A DNA stretch of 64,000 nucleotides. Origin: Bradyrhizobium sp. SRL28. GTDB lineage: Bacteria; Pseudomonadota; Alphaproteobacteria; Rhizobiales; Xanthobacteraceae. The translations under genes and the position numbers were made by a program. Location of the stretch: NCBI RefSeq assembly GCF_018596315.1, contig NZ_JAHEAG010000006.1, forward strand, positions 62,001 to 126,000, in the 5' to 3' direction. Under the pieces are notes generated by a model, which was not told the origin of the DNA, did not search any database, and worked only from the letters and a program-made list of their open reading frames with translations. How positions within the stretch are numbered: position 1 is the stretch's first letter; every line of letters starts with the position of its first letter. Shown here one piece after another: positions 26,279 to 34,888 of the stretch.

Positions 26279-26911
26279 ATGTCCGAGACCGCCGCACCGG
26301 CACAAACGAGCCCCGCCCAGGAGGCCGACATCACGTCGGCTCTGGGAAGGCGTTCGGTCGTGCTGGTCGGCATGATGGGCGCCGGCAAGTCCACCATCGG
26401 CCGGCGGCTGGCGGCCCGGCTGCGCCTGCCGTTTCTCGACGCCGATATCGAGATCGAGGCGGCGGCCGGGATGTCGATCCCGGACATTTTCGAAACCCAT
26501 GGCGAGCCGCATTTCCGGGACGGTGAGGCGCGGGTGATCGCGCGGCTGCTCGACAGCGGCCCGGCCGTGATTGCCACCGGCGGCGGCGCGTTCATGCGCG
26601 AGGAGACCCGCAACCGCATCCGCGACAAGGCGGTCTCGATCTGGCTCAAGGCGGATGTCGAAATCATCATGAAGCGCGTCAAGCGCCGCGCCGACCGGCC
26701 GCTGCTGCAGACCGAGGATCCGGTTGCGACCGTCAGCCGACTGCTCGAAGCGCGCGAGCCGGTCTACATGACCGCCGACCTGACGATCGGCTCGCGCGAC
26801 GTGCCGCACGACCGCATCGTCGAGGAATGCATCGATGCCCTGCGCGCCCGGCTGTGCGCCGGTGTGCCTCCTGCCCAGCCGACAACCGACGGGATGAGCG
26901 TTACGCCATGA
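26279..26911 (+). CDS. aroK: Shikimate kinase
   Basis: Phosphorylates shikimate in aromatic amino-acid synthesis. 210 residues. P-loop GMMGAGKSTIGRRLAARL near residues 31-48, DADIEIE (substrate Asp), RDGEARV and GGGAFMRE, then the lid RRADRPLL. The ATG at 26279 gives MSETAAPAQTSPAQEAD; the frame opens 29 codons earlier without family likeness. It overlaps aroB by 4 bp (ATGA), so both are translated together. Confidence 0.95.
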   Translation: MSETAAPAQTSPAQEADITSALGRRSVVLVGMMGAGKSTIGRRLAARLRLPFLDADIEIEAAAGMSIPDIFETHGEPHFRDGEARVIARLLDSGPAVIATGGGAFMREETRNRIRDKAVSIWLKADVEIIMKRVKRRADRPLLQTEDPVATVSRLLEAREPVYMTADLTIGSRDVPHDRIVEECIDALRARLCAGVPPAQPTTDGMSVTP

Positions 26912-28050
26912 CTGCGCCACTGAAACATTCCGCCGATATCACGGTCGACGTAGCCCTCGGCGACCGCGCCTATGACATCGTCATCGGCCGCGGCGTGCTG
27001 GCGTCGCTCGGCGCGCGCGTCGCCGCGTTGCGTCCCGGCGTGCAGACCGCCATCGTCACCGACCGCACCGTGGCCAAGCACTGGCTGGAGCAAACCGAGC
27101 GTTCGCTTACCGAGGCCGGCATTGCGACCTCACGAATCATCGTCGAGGAAGGCGAGATATCGAAGACCTATGCCGGTCTCGAAAAGGTCTCTGAGGCGTT
27201 GATCGCGGCCAGGATCGAGCGCAACGATCTGGTGATCGCGCTCGGTGGCGGCGTGGTCGGCGATCTCGCCGGCTTCGCGGCGGCGATCCTGCGCCGCGGC
27301 GTCGATTTCGTGCAGGTGCCGACCTCGCTCCTGGCGCAGGTGGACTCTTCGGTCGGCGGCAAGACCGGCATCAACTCGCCGCAGGGCAAGAACCTGCTCG
27401 GCGCGTTCCATCAGCCGGTGCTGGTGATCGCCGATACCTCCGTGCTCGACACGCTGTCGCCGCGCCAGTTCCGCGCCGGCTACGCCGAAGTCGCGAAATA
27501 TGGCGTGCTCGGCGATGAGGCCTTTTTCACCTGGTTAGAGGTCAACCACGCCGACATCTTCTCCGGCGGCGCGGCGCGTGAGCACGCCATTGCGACCTCC
27601 TGCCGCGCCAAGGCCGCGATCGTCTCGCGCGACGAGCGCGAGAATGGTGAGCGTGCGTTGCTCAATCTCGGTCACACTTTCGGCCATGCGCTGGAGGCCG
27701 CGACCGGCTTTTCCGATCGCCTGTTCCACGGCGAAGGCGTCTCCGTCGGCATGGTGCTCGCAGCGGAATTCTCCGCCAGGCTCGGCATGATCTCCGAGGC
27801 CGATGCCGCCCGCGTCGAACGTCATCTTGCTTCCGTCGGCCTGCCGACCCATTTGCAGGACATCGCAGGCTTCGCCCAGGAAGGGCTTAAGGACGCCGAC
27901 GCCCTGATGGCGCTGATGGCGCAGGACAAGAAGGTCAAGCGTGGCAAGCTGACCTTCATCCTGCTGCGGGCGATTGGCCGCGCGGCGGTCGCAAACGACG
28001 TCGAGCCGGCGCTGGTGCGCGATTTCCTGCAACAGAAGTTGTCGGGATGA
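26908..28050 (+). CDS. aroB: 3-dehydroquinate synthase
   Basis: Makes 3-dehydroquinate from DAHP, using NAD and a metal. 380 residues. The NAD-binding GGGVVGDLAGFAAAI, the signature VPTSLLAQVDSSVGGKTGIN, the metal ligands in GYAEVAKYG and LGHTFGHALEA are all present. The start ATG at 26908 overlaps the aroK stop. Order aroK-aroB is standard. Confidence 0.96.
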   Translation: MTAPLKHSADITVDVALGDRAYDIVIGRGVLASLGARVAALRPGVQTAIVTDRTVAKHWLEQTERSLTEAGIATSRIIVEEGEISKTYAGLEKVSEALIAARIERNDLVIALGGGVVGDLAGFAAAILRRGVDFVQVPTSLLAQVDSSVGGKTGINSPQGKNLLGAFHQPVLVIADTSVLDTLSPRQFRAGYAEVAKYGVLGDEAFFTWLEVNHADIFSGGAAREHAIATSCRAKAAIVSRDERENGERALLNLGHTFGHALEAATGFSDRLFHGEGVSVGMVLAAEFSARLGMISEADAARVERHLASVGLPTHLQDIAGFAQEGLKDADALMALMAQDKKVKRGKLTFILLRAIGRAAVANDVEPALVRDFLQQKLSG

Positions 28051-28117
28051 GAACGGGATTGCCGGGACGCAGCTTGGCGCAAGCGTCGCGCGGGGCCGGG
28101 GCCGTCACGAGGCATAC

Positions 28118-29467
28118 ATGAGTTCGACCGCGTTCAATCTGCTGCTCGCGATCCTGCTGCTCGCCGCCAACGCGTTTTACGTGGCCGCTGAGTTTGCGCT
28201 GGTCAAGAGCCGCGGGTTTCGCATCAAGGCGATGGTCGAGCAGGACCGGTTCGGCGCGCGCCTGCTGCACGACATGATGGGCAACATCGAGGCTTATCTC
28301 GCCTGTTGCCAGCTCGGCATCACGATGGCCTCGCTTGGTCTCGGTTGGGTCGGCGAGCCGACCGTGGCCGCGCTGCTCGAACCGCTGCTCATCCCACTCG
28401 GCATGTCGGAGCGCACCCTGCATTTCGTGTCGTTCATGACGGGCTTTCTGGTGTTCTCCTCGCTGCACATCGTCATCGGTGAGCAGGTGCCGAAGACCCT
28501 CGCGATTCGCCAGCCGATGCCGGTCTCGCAATGGATCGCCTATCCGCTCTATCTGTCCTATCTGGTGTTCTATCCGCTGAACTGGCTGCTCAACACGGCG
28601 TCCCGCGGGATATTGCGCATGCTCGGCGTGAAGGAATCTTCCCAGCACGAAATTCTCACCGACTCAGAGATCGAGGGGCTGGTGGAAGAATCCGCCGTGC
28701 ACGGCGGTATGGAAAGCGGTGAGGCCGAATACATTCAGAATGTTTTCCGCTTTGGCGACCTGGCCGTGTCCGACGTCATGGTTCATCGCACCGTGATGGT
28801 GATGATCAATGCCGACCTGCCGCCGGACGAACTGGTGCGCGAGGTGCTGGCCACCGAATACACCCGCATCCCGCTGTGGCGCGACAAGCCGGAAAACATC
28901 ATCGGCGTGCTGCACGCCAAGGATTTGCTGCGCGCGATCCGCGCCTCCGACGGCGACATGTCGCGCATCAACGTTTCCGCGATCATGCTGCCGCCATGGT
29001 TCGTGCCGGAGATGCGGCCGCTGTCCGAACAGTTGAAGGCGTTCCGACGCCGCAAGACCCATTTCGCGCTCGTCGTCGATGAATACGGCGAAGTCGAGGG
29101 CATGGTGACGCTGGAAGACATTCTGGAAGAAATCGTCGGCGATATTTCCGATGAGCACGACGTCGTGGTGGCCGGCGTCCGCGCCCAGCCCGACGGCTCC
29201 GTGGTGGTGGACGGCTCGGTGCCGATCCGCGATCTCAACCGCGCCATGAACTGGCATCTGCCGGATGAGGAGGCAACGACCGTCGCCGGCCTCGTGATTC
29301 ACGAAGCGCGCTCGATCCCCGAGCGCGGCCAGAGTTTTACCTTCCATGGTTTCCGCTTCCGCGTGCTGCGGCGTGAGCGCAACCGCATCACGGCGCTGAA
29401 GATCACGCCGCTGCCGCGCGAGACAGCCGAGGATCCGAAGCCGAGGCGGGCGGGGACGGCGTTCTGA
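28118..29467 (+). CDS. CNNM/CorC (HlyC) family membrane protein
   Basis: A 449-residue inner-membrane protein. The N-terminal ~190 residues form a DUF21/CNNM domain with about four membrane segments (FNLLLAILLLAANAFYVAAE first). Two CBS domains follow (around VMVHRTVMVMI and HFALVVDEYGEVEGMVTLED), and then a CorC/HlyC C-terminal domain. CNNM proteins are linked to magnesium and cobalt export; the old name hemolysin is misleading. The start at 28118 is placed at MSSTAFNLLL, 68 bp after aroB. Confidence 0.9.
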   Translation: MSSTAFNLLLAILLLAANAFYVAAEFALVKSRGFRIKAMVEQDRFGARLLHDMMGNIEAYLACCQLGITMASLGLGWVGEPTVAALLEPLLIPLGMSERTLHFVSFMTGFLVFSSLHIVIGEQVPKTLAIRQPMPVSQWIAYPLYLSYLVFYPLNWLLNTASRGILRMLGVKESSQHEILTDSEIEGLVEESAVHGGMESGEAEYIQNVFRFGDLAVSDVMVHRTVMVMINADLPPDELVREVLATEYTRIPLWRDKPENIIGVLHAKDLLRAIRASDGDMSRINVSAIMLPPWFVPEMRPLSEQLKAFRRRKTHFALVVDEYGEVEGMVTLEDILEEIVGDISDEHDVVVAGVRAQPDGSVVVDGSVPIRDLNRAMNWHLPDEEATTVAGLVIHEARSIPERGQSFTFHGFRFRVLRRERNRITALKITPLPRETAEDPKPRRAGTAF

Positions 29468-29484
29468 CGATCGCGGTATAATAT

Positions 29485-29928
29485 CTATTCAATATCGATG
29501 GTGATGCCGCTGAGTTTCCACTGGCCGTCGGAGGGGATGAACCCGAGCTGGTACTTCACCTTTTTCGGTGTGGTGTCGAAACGGCCCTTGAGGCGCAACA
29601 CGCCCTTGTCGTCGATTTTGGCTTCCTCCTCGGCAATGACCGGGCTGGCGACGATTGCGTCGAACACGGCGTGCTTCTCGACCAGGTCCTTGAAGACGGC
29701 CCGCAGCTTTTCGGGCGGAAACTGATCGCGGAACGGCCTTGAAATCCTGGCGTGGAGTACCGTGAAATTATCCGATGCCACCGCGTCGTTGAGCGTCACC
29801 AGAATGCTCTTGATCAGCACTTCCTGGACAAAGGGGCTCGGCATATCAAGCGCGTGCGCCCTGATCGGGGAGGTCGCAACCAGCAGCGCCACGGCGGCGG
29901 CCCATCTGAAGCGTGCCCAATATCGCAT
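29485..29928 (-). CDS. Hypothetical exported protein
   Basis: A 147-residue protein with a signal peptide (RWAAAVALLVATSPIRAHA, cleavage before LDMPSP). The mature part has an NTF2-like feel: VASDNFTVLHARISRPFRDQ and GFIPSDGQWKLSGITIDI at the end. I do not recognise a named family with certainty. It is convergent with the CNNM gene. Confidence 0.72.
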   Translation of the reverse strand: MRYWARFRWAAAVALLVATSPIRAHALDMPSPFVQEVLIKSILVTLNDAVASDNFTVLHARISRPFRDQFPPEKLRAVFKDLVEKHAVFDAIVASPVIAEEEAKIDDKGVLRLKGRFDTTPKKVKYQLGFIPSDGQWKLSGITIDIE

Positions 29929-30076
29929 CGGACGACCCCATCGAGCTGCGACGGCCTCGCGGTCAGCCCGACCCGCGTCCGAACGGAACCTGATTCATCG
30001 CGTCGGCGATTGTCTCACAGTTGCGAAAACGGTTCTACCGTCTCTGCCGATCTTCACAGGAAGCTGGCGGACCACC

Positions 30077-30592
30077 TCATGCCAGATAGAAGATAGCTTC
30101 CGCGAGCAACCGTTCGGGTGGGTGCGCCGACGTATCCAGCATCAGCCTTGCATCGGTCCAGGCATCATAACCGGTGCGCCGTTTCTCGACCTCGGCCCAC
30201 GTGATCTCCGTCATCCCCTCGATGGCGCGCATTCGCGCCTCGATGCGCCGGCGGTGCGTCGCCTCGTCCACGCAAACGCATTCGATGATCGCGAGGTCGG
30301 CGCGATATCTCGCGGCCAGGTTTCGCCATGCGGCGCGCGGCGCCTCGACCGGATTGACGGCGTCGATCACGACGGACTGCCCCAACCGCAGGTGCTCCTC
30401 GGCCAAGGTTTGTGCGATGGCATAGGCGGCGATCCCCGTTTGATCGCGGGGCAGGCCGCCGCGCCACATCGCCGCCTCGATCGGATCGACCGAGAACAAC
30501 GGCAGCGAAAAATGGCGCGAAAGCCCTTCTGCCAGCGTGCTCTTCCCGGAACCCGGGAGCCCTGCCATAACTACGAGCTTCTGCGACAGCAT
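30077..30592 (-). CDS. P-loop kinase-like ATPase
   Basis: A 171-residue AAA_33-type protein. Walker A GLPGSGKST at residues 11-19, a DxD-like VIDAVNP, and an adenylate-kinase-style lid region ATHRRRIEARMRA. Substrate unknown; these proteins often phosphorylate small molecules. The start at 30592 gives MLSQKLVVMAGLPG; the 40 arginine-rich codons upstream in frame lie antisense to bolA's end and are not believable. Confidence 0.82.
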   Translation of the reverse strand: MLSQKLVVMAGLPGSGKSTLAEGLSRHFSLPLFSVDPIEAAMWRGGLPRDQTGIAAYAIAQTLAEEHLRLGQSVVIDAVNPVEAPRAAWRNLAARYRADLAIIECVCVDEATHRRRIEARMRAIEGMTEITWAEVEKRRTGYDAWTDARLMLDTSAHPPERLLAEAIFYLA

Positions 30593-30626
30593 CGGACGCT
30601 CATATTGTTGCGGCAGGTTTGCCAAA

Positions 30627-30905
30627 TTACCGGCCGGCGGTTTCTCCCGGCGCCTGCGCCTTGATGGCGAGCGCATGGACGGAGCCCTTGAGTTCCGCCG
30701 CAAGCGTCGCATTTACCATGCGGTGGCGTTCAATCCGGCTCTTCCCTTCGAAGGCCGGAGATACGATATAGACCCTGAAATGCGTCTCGCCGCCCGGCTG
30801 GTGGCCCGCATGGCCCTCATGCAGATGAGATTCGTCCGTGACGTCGAGGCTTTCCGGCAAGAAAGCTTCACGCAACTTGTTTATGATAGTGTCCTTGGTG
30901 CTCAT
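30627..30905 (-). CDS. BolA family protein
   Basis: A 92-residue protein: STKDTIINKLREAFLPESLD, ESHLHEGHAGHQPGGETHFR, then SRIERHRMVNATLAAEL and SVHALAIKAQAP. The invariant His and RHR(M/L)V motif mark the BolA/YrbA family, which partners with monothiol glutaredoxins in Fe-S and iron sensing. Start at 30905, 34 codons inside the open frame, is the family start. Confidence 0.93.
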   Translation of the reverse strand: MSTKDTIINKLREAFLPESLDVTDESHLHEGHAGHQPGGETHFRVYIVSPAFEGKSRIERHRMVNATLAAELKGSVHALAIKAQAPGETAGR

Positions 30906-31015
30906 GATGGCAGCAGATAATTCTGTTGTTCGCTTTCCGTCAATGACGCATCCGAACAGAGGTATTCGCAATGTCAAGACTTGAAGCATCACGCATTGCG
31001 TAGTCAAAGTTAGTC

Positions 31016-31663
31016 ATGGCAATTGATTCATCCAAATTCTTCGATTCCATTCGCATCAAGCCCAACAAGCTGAGCGCGAAGCAGCAGGCGCAGGCGCGCG
31101 AGGAAGCCGCCATGTGCGAATGGGCGGGCTGCCAGAACAAGGGCCCGCACCGCGCGCCCAAGGGCCGGGAGAATTCCCGCGAGTACTTTCACTTCTGCCT
31201 CAACCACGTCCGCGAGTACAACCAGAACTACAATTTCTTTCAAGGCATGAATGCCGATGCGGTCGCGCGCTACCAGAAGGATGCGCTGACCGGCCATCGC
31301 CCGACCTGGAAGATGGGTGCCAACACGGCAGGCAAGAAGGGCAAGCAGGCCGCTGAGGATTTTGACGGTGCCGCAGATCCCTTCAGCATGTTCTCCGAGC
31401 TCAACGGCCGCGGACGCTGGCGGCCCGGACCGGGCGCCGAGGCCAAGGCCGAAACCCGCAAGGTGATGAACGCCGAGCGCAAGGCGCTGCAGGTGATGGG
31501 CCTTACCGCCGAAGCCACCCTCGAGGACGTCAAGGCGAAGTACAAGGCGCTGGTCAAGCAGCATCATCCCGACGCCAACGGCGGCGACCGCTCCACCGAG
31601 GACCGCCTGATCGAGATCATCAAGGCGTATAATTATCTAAAGACCGTGGTGCGCGGCGCCTGA
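31016..31663 (+). CDS. J-domain protein
   Basis: A 215-residue DnaJ-like co-chaperone. The N-terminal ~150 residues have a Cys-containing block AMCEWAGCQNKGPHRAPKG and CLNHVREYNQNYNFFQGM, typical of the alphaproteobacterial single-J-domain family. The J domain is at the C-terminus (about 155-215) with the required HPD at residues 184-186. It would stimulate a DnaK ATPase; its client is unknown. It is divergent from bolA, with 110 bp between them. Confidence 0.9.
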   Translation: MAIDSSKFFDSIRIKPNKLSAKQQAQAREEAAMCEWAGCQNKGPHRAPKGRENSREYFHFCLNHVREYNQNYNFFQGMNADAVARYQKDALTGHRPTWKMGANTAGKKGKQAAEDFDGAADPFSMFSELNGRGRWRPGPGAEAKAETRKVMNAERKALQVMGLTAEATLEDVKAKYKALVKQHHPDANGGDRSTEDRLIEIIKAYNYLKTVVRGA

Positions 31664-31664
31664 G

Positions 31665-31789
31665 CCGTCGTCCCTGCGAACGCAGGGATCCATACGCCGC
31701 GGCTTCTCAATTTTGATCCGCTGGTCGACGGCTTTCGCGCAACAATAAACGCCTGTGGTTATGGGTCCCTGCTTTCGCAGGGACGACGG
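31665..31789. repeat. Palindromic repeat, family R1 (second copy)
   Basis: Arms CGTCGTCCCTGCGAACGCAG (left) and the complementary GGGTCCCTGCTTTCGCAGGG...CGACGG (right), same layout as 4984-5106. It starts directly after the J-domain stop and abuts the R3 element that follows without a gap. Confidence 0.85.
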
Positions 31790-31790
31790 C

Positions 31791-31880
31791 CGTAGCCCGG
31801 ATGAAGCGTAGCGCAATCCGGGATTCTCTCGTTCGCTGATCGACCGGTCCCGGATTACGCTGCGCTCCATCCGGGCTACG
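31791..31880. repeat. Palindromic repeat, family R3 (second copy)
   Basis: Arms CGTAGCCCGGATGAAGCGTA and CTGCGCTCCATCCGGGCTAC. It lies between R1 and the stop of the citrate synthase gene. Tight stacking of two families suggests one insertion hot spot. Confidence 0.85.
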
Positions 31881-31888
31881 GTTTTCAA

Positions 31889-32980
31889 TCACCCCGGCAT
31901 TGCCCCGATATACGCCGAACTCGGCCGGATCAGCCGCCCGCCGCGCTGCTGCTCGCGGGCGTGTGCGGTCCAGCCGGCGGCGCGGGCCACGGCGAAGATC
32001 GGCGTAAACGCCTGGCGCGGGATTTTCAGCGCGTCGAGGAGGATCGCGGTGAAGAACTCCACATTGGTGTCGAGCGGGCGATCCGGATTCTTTATCCGCA
32101 ACGCGCTGCGGATATAGGCCTCGACCTCGCCCGCGAACGGTAGATCAGTGCCTTCGCCGGCAAGCCGCTCGATCGCACCCTTCAGGACATCGGCGCGTGG
32201 ATCGCGGACACGATAGACGCGGTGCCCGAATCCCATCAGCCGCTCGCCGCGGGCCAGCGCACTGTCGACCCACGGCTTGATGCGCTCGGTCGAGCCGATT
32301 GCGTCCAGCATTTCCAGCACCGGTTCAGGTGCGCCGCCATGCAGCGGCCCTGTCAGCGCGCAATAGCCGGCGGTGACGGCTGCGAACAAATCCGCCTGGG
32401 TCGAGGCCACCACCCGCGTCGTGAAGGTCGACGCGTTCATGCCGTGATCGCACACCGTGACGAAATAGGCGTCCAGCGCCGCTGCTTCCCGCGCGTCAGG
32501 CTTGCGGCCGAGCATCATCGACAGCGTGTCGGCGGCATGGCTCGCGGTCGGATCGGGCGCGACCGGATCGTTGCCCTTCACCCGCTGCACCAGTGCGCCG
32601 GCAATCACCGGAAACGCGCCGACAATGGTGGCTTCGTGCTGCAGTCCCGCTTCCGCGCGCAGCCCCGCGATCGCCGCGCGAAAACCGTCGAGGATCGATA
32701 GACCGCGCGTAATGCCGAGCAGATCCGGCAACCGGGCGAAGGCGCGTTCGCGGCCCGCACCGAGGGCGGCCCGCACGGCGGCTTCGCCGACCGGCTGGCC
32801 GGTTCCGCCGCTCCATAGCCGGGCTGTCACGCCCTCAAAACCGGTTTTGCGGGCGAGGTCGCCGACGCGCTCGCCGGCGATGATCAGTTCGCCGCGCTCG
32901 CCATCGACATGGCTGAGCACGGTTTCGGCGGCGGGAACCCCGTCCAGGCCGATTGGGGTCTTTGAAAGCTGCATGTTCAT
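31889..32980 (-). CDS. Citrate synthase family protein (stand-alone paralog)
   Basis: A 363-residue enzyme that would join an acyl-CoA to oxaloacetate. Catalytic positions: His in TGPLHGGAPE, His in GFGHRVYRVRDPRA, and the third position in DTNVEFFTAILL, which is Glu where most citrate synthases have Asp; some shorter bacterial CitA-like enzymes also have Glu. Good AGGAGAG Shine-Dalgarno. At this length it lacks the long N-terminal part of the main GltA type, so it is probably a secondary citrate or 2-methylcitrate synthase. It is divergent from the helix-turn-helix fusion paralog. Confidence 0.88.
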   Translation of the reverse strand: MNMQLSKTPIGLDGVPAAETVLSHVDGERGELIIAGERVGDLARKTGFEGVTARLWSGGTGQPVGEAAVRAALGAGRERAFARLPDLLGITRGLSILDGFRAAIAGLRAEAGLQHEATIVGAFPVIAGALVQRVKGNDPVAPDPTASHAADTLSMMLGRKPDAREAAALDAYFVTVCDHGMNASTFTTRVVASTQADLFAAVTAGYCALTGPLHGGAPEPVLEMLDAIGSTERIKPWVDSALARGERLMGFGHRVYRVRDPRADVLKGAIERLAGEGTDLPFAGEVEAYIRSALRIKNPDRPLDTNVEFFTAILLDALKIPRQAFTPIFAVARAAGWTAHAREQQRGGRLIRPSSAYIGAMPG

Positions 32981-33022
32981 GAGGACTCTCCTTTGTCGCC
33001 CCTAAAAGTCAGTCCTCTCGAC

Positions 33023-33052
33023 AGATTGATCAATCTTGATTATGTAAATCAA
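33023..33052. promoter_or_regulatory. Candidate operator between the two citrate synthase genes
   Basis: Two inverted repeats overlap by one base: the perfect 14 bp palindrome AGATTGATCAATCT (33023-33036) and TTGATT-ATGTA-AATCAA (33036-33052). All half-sites share TTGAT/ATCAA. The block ends 1 bp before the ATG of the fusion gene and sits inside the only 73 bp that can hold both divergent promoters. A binding site for the fusion's own helix-turn-helix is the simplest reading; this is inference. Confidence 0.55.
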
Positions 33053-33053
33053 T

Positions 33054-34271
33054 ATGAAAAAATCCGCAGGCCTTTATCTCTCGGCCCGGGAGGCCTCCGC
33101 CGAACTCGCGATCTCGCAGGCAACCCTCTACGCCTATGTCAGCCGTGGGCTGATCCGCTCGGAGCCGTCACAGGACTCGCGTAGCCACCGCTACCGGGCC
33201 GAGGACGTCCGCACGCTGAAGGAGCGGCGCACGCCGGCGCCCGAGCCTCGCGGCATGCGCAGTTTCGACGCCGATCTGCCAGTGATGGATTCGGCGGTCG
33301 CGACCATTACTGAGGACGGGCCGATCTATCGCGGCGTCAATTGCGTCGACCTCGCCGAGCGCGACACGCTCGAACATGCGGCGACCTTGTTGTGGGATGT
33401 CACCGGCGCCGATCCGTTCGAACAGGACAATTGCCCCGTCGTGTCGGATGAAATGCGCGCCGTGGCCGAGGCCGCGCGCGGGGCCAATGCGATCGATCGC
33501 ACGATCGCCGTGCTGGCGCTGGCGGCCAGCGCCGACCCACGGGCGTTCACCCGTGCGCCCGAAGGCCGCGCGATGCTCGGCGGCCGCATCATGCGGCTGG
33601 TGGTCGCGACCATGCTGAACGCGAAATCATCGGCCAAACCGCTGCATCTGCAGATCGCGCGCATCTGGGCGCCGGAGCACAACCACGCCGCCGACCTGAT
33701 CCGCCGCGCGCTGGTGCTGCTGGCGGATCATGAACTGAACGCCTCGACCTTCACCGTGCGCTGCGCGGCCTCGACCGGGCTGAACCTCTACGACGCCATC
33801 ATCGCCGGTCTCGTCGCACTGAAAGGCCCGAAGCATGGCGGCGCCGGCGTGCTGGCGGCGCAGCTTCTGAAGACGCTCGCCAATGGTGAGGTCGCCCCCG
33901 TCATCCGCGAGCGCGTCGCGCTCGGCGAACGCTTCGCGGGCTTTGGTCATGGCGTCTACAAGCATGGCGATCCGCGCGCGCGGGCGCTACTGGAGGCGCT
34001 GGCGCGCTCCGGCGCGGATCGCAAACTCACCCACGAAATTCCCGAGCGCATCGCCGAGGCGACCGGCGAGTTCGTCAATATCGACTATGCGCTTGCGGTG
34101 CTGGTGCACACGCTCGGCCTGCCGCCCGGCCATGAGCTGGTGCTGTTTTCCATGGCGCGCACGGTGGGGTGGATCGCGCATGCCTGCGAACAATTGCAGC
34201 ATGGCCGGCTGATCCGGCCCCGTGCCCGCTACGTCGGTCCTGCACCGGGGCGGAGCCCGGTCCGGGCCTGA
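33054..34271 (+). CDS. Helix-turn-helix/citrate synthase fusion protein
   Basis: A 405-residue protein with two parts. Residues ~8-60 form a MerR/excisionase-like helix-turn-helix: YLSAREASAELAISQATLYA, YVSRGLIRSE, then SRSHRYRAEDVRTLKERR. After a linker, residues ~85-400 are a full citrate synthase fold with His in KGPKHGGAG, His in GFGHGVYKHGDPRA and Asp in NIDYALAVLV, so all three catalytic positions are conserved. I see no Shine-Dalgarno before the ATG, and the palindromic block ends 1 bp before it, so the message may be leaderless or the start misplaced. A DNA-binding enzyme that reads substrate levels is plausible. Its stop overlaps the DedA 3' end by 43 bp. Confidence 0.88.
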   Translation: MKKSAGLYLSAREASAELAISQATLYAYVSRGLIRSEPSQDSRSHRYRAEDVRTLKERRTPAPEPRGMRSFDADLPVMDSAVATITEDGPIYRGVNCVDLAERDTLEHAATLLWDVTGADPFEQDNCPVVSDEMRAVAEAARGANAIDRTIAVLALAASADPRAFTRAPEGRAMLGGRIMRLVVATMLNAKSSAKPLHLQIARIWAPEHNHAADLIRRALVLLADHELNASTFTVRCAASTGLNLYDAIIAGLVALKGPKHGGAGVLAAQLLKTLANGEVAPVIRERVALGERFAGFGHGVYKHGDPRARALLEALARSGADRKLTHEIPERIAEATGEFVNIDYALAVLVHTLGLPPGHELVLFSMARTVGWIAHACEQLQHGRLIRPRARYVGPAPGRSPVRA

Positions 34272-34888
34272 CGACGGCGCAGCGTCCAGACGCCGAGCGC
34301 GATGATCGCCGCCGCGAACACGGCCAGTATCCATAGGTGTTTGCCGATGTGCTGGTGATGCGGCAGGCCGGCATATTCATGCAACGCCGAGACCGCGAGC
34401 ACACCCGGCAGCACATGCGCACAAGCCCAGGCGAGGACCGCCGGAATATTGACGCCGAAGAAAAGGGGCGGCGACATCCCGAGCGCGCCCGCCGTGACCG
34501 GTACGAAGGCGCGGATCGGCGGCACAAAGCGGGCGAAAAATACGGCCAGCGTTCCCCAGCGGCGGAAGAACGCCTCGCTCTGCGCCATCACGCCCGGATA
34601 TCTCGACATCGGCCAGGCGCCCAGAATTTCGCGTTGCGAGCGATGGCCGGCCCAGAACGCGGAACCGTCGCCAAGCATGGCGCCGGCGATCGCTGCCGCC
34701 AGCACGCCCCACAGCTTCATTTCGCCACCCGGCACCAGCGCGCTCAGGGCAAGTATGATAGTCGAGCCCGGCACCAGCGCCCCCACGACCGGGATCGCCT
34801 CCAGCAGGGCCGCGAGAAATAGCGTCAGATAGGCCAGCCACGGATGGGCCGAAACGAACGCAATCACGGGATCGAGGAATGAAGTCAC
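34229..34888 (-). CDS. DedA family membrane protein
   Basis: A 219-residue inner-membrane protein of the DedA/SNARE-associated family. FLAALLEAIPVVGALVPGST, GAMLGDGSAFWAGHRSQREI and FARFVPPIRAFVPVTAGALG carry the family's conserved glycines and the Arg pair needed for function in E. coli homologs, which flip lipids. Start is uncertain: a GTG at 34888 gives VTSFLDPVIAFV; the frame runs 48 codons further upstream without membrane features. Convergent 43 bp overlap with the citrate synthase fusion. Confidence 0.87.
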   Translation of the reverse strand: MTSFLDPVIAFVSAHPWLAYLTLFLAALLEAIPVVGALVPGSTIILALSALVPGGEMKLWGVLAAAIAGAMLGDGSAFWAGHRSQREILGAWPMSRYPGVMAQSEAFFRRWGTLAVFFARFVPPIRAFVPVTAGALGMSPPLFFGVNIPAVLAWACAHVLPGVLAVSALHEYAGLPHHQHIGKHLWILAVFAAAIIALGVWTLRRRQARTGLRPGAGPT

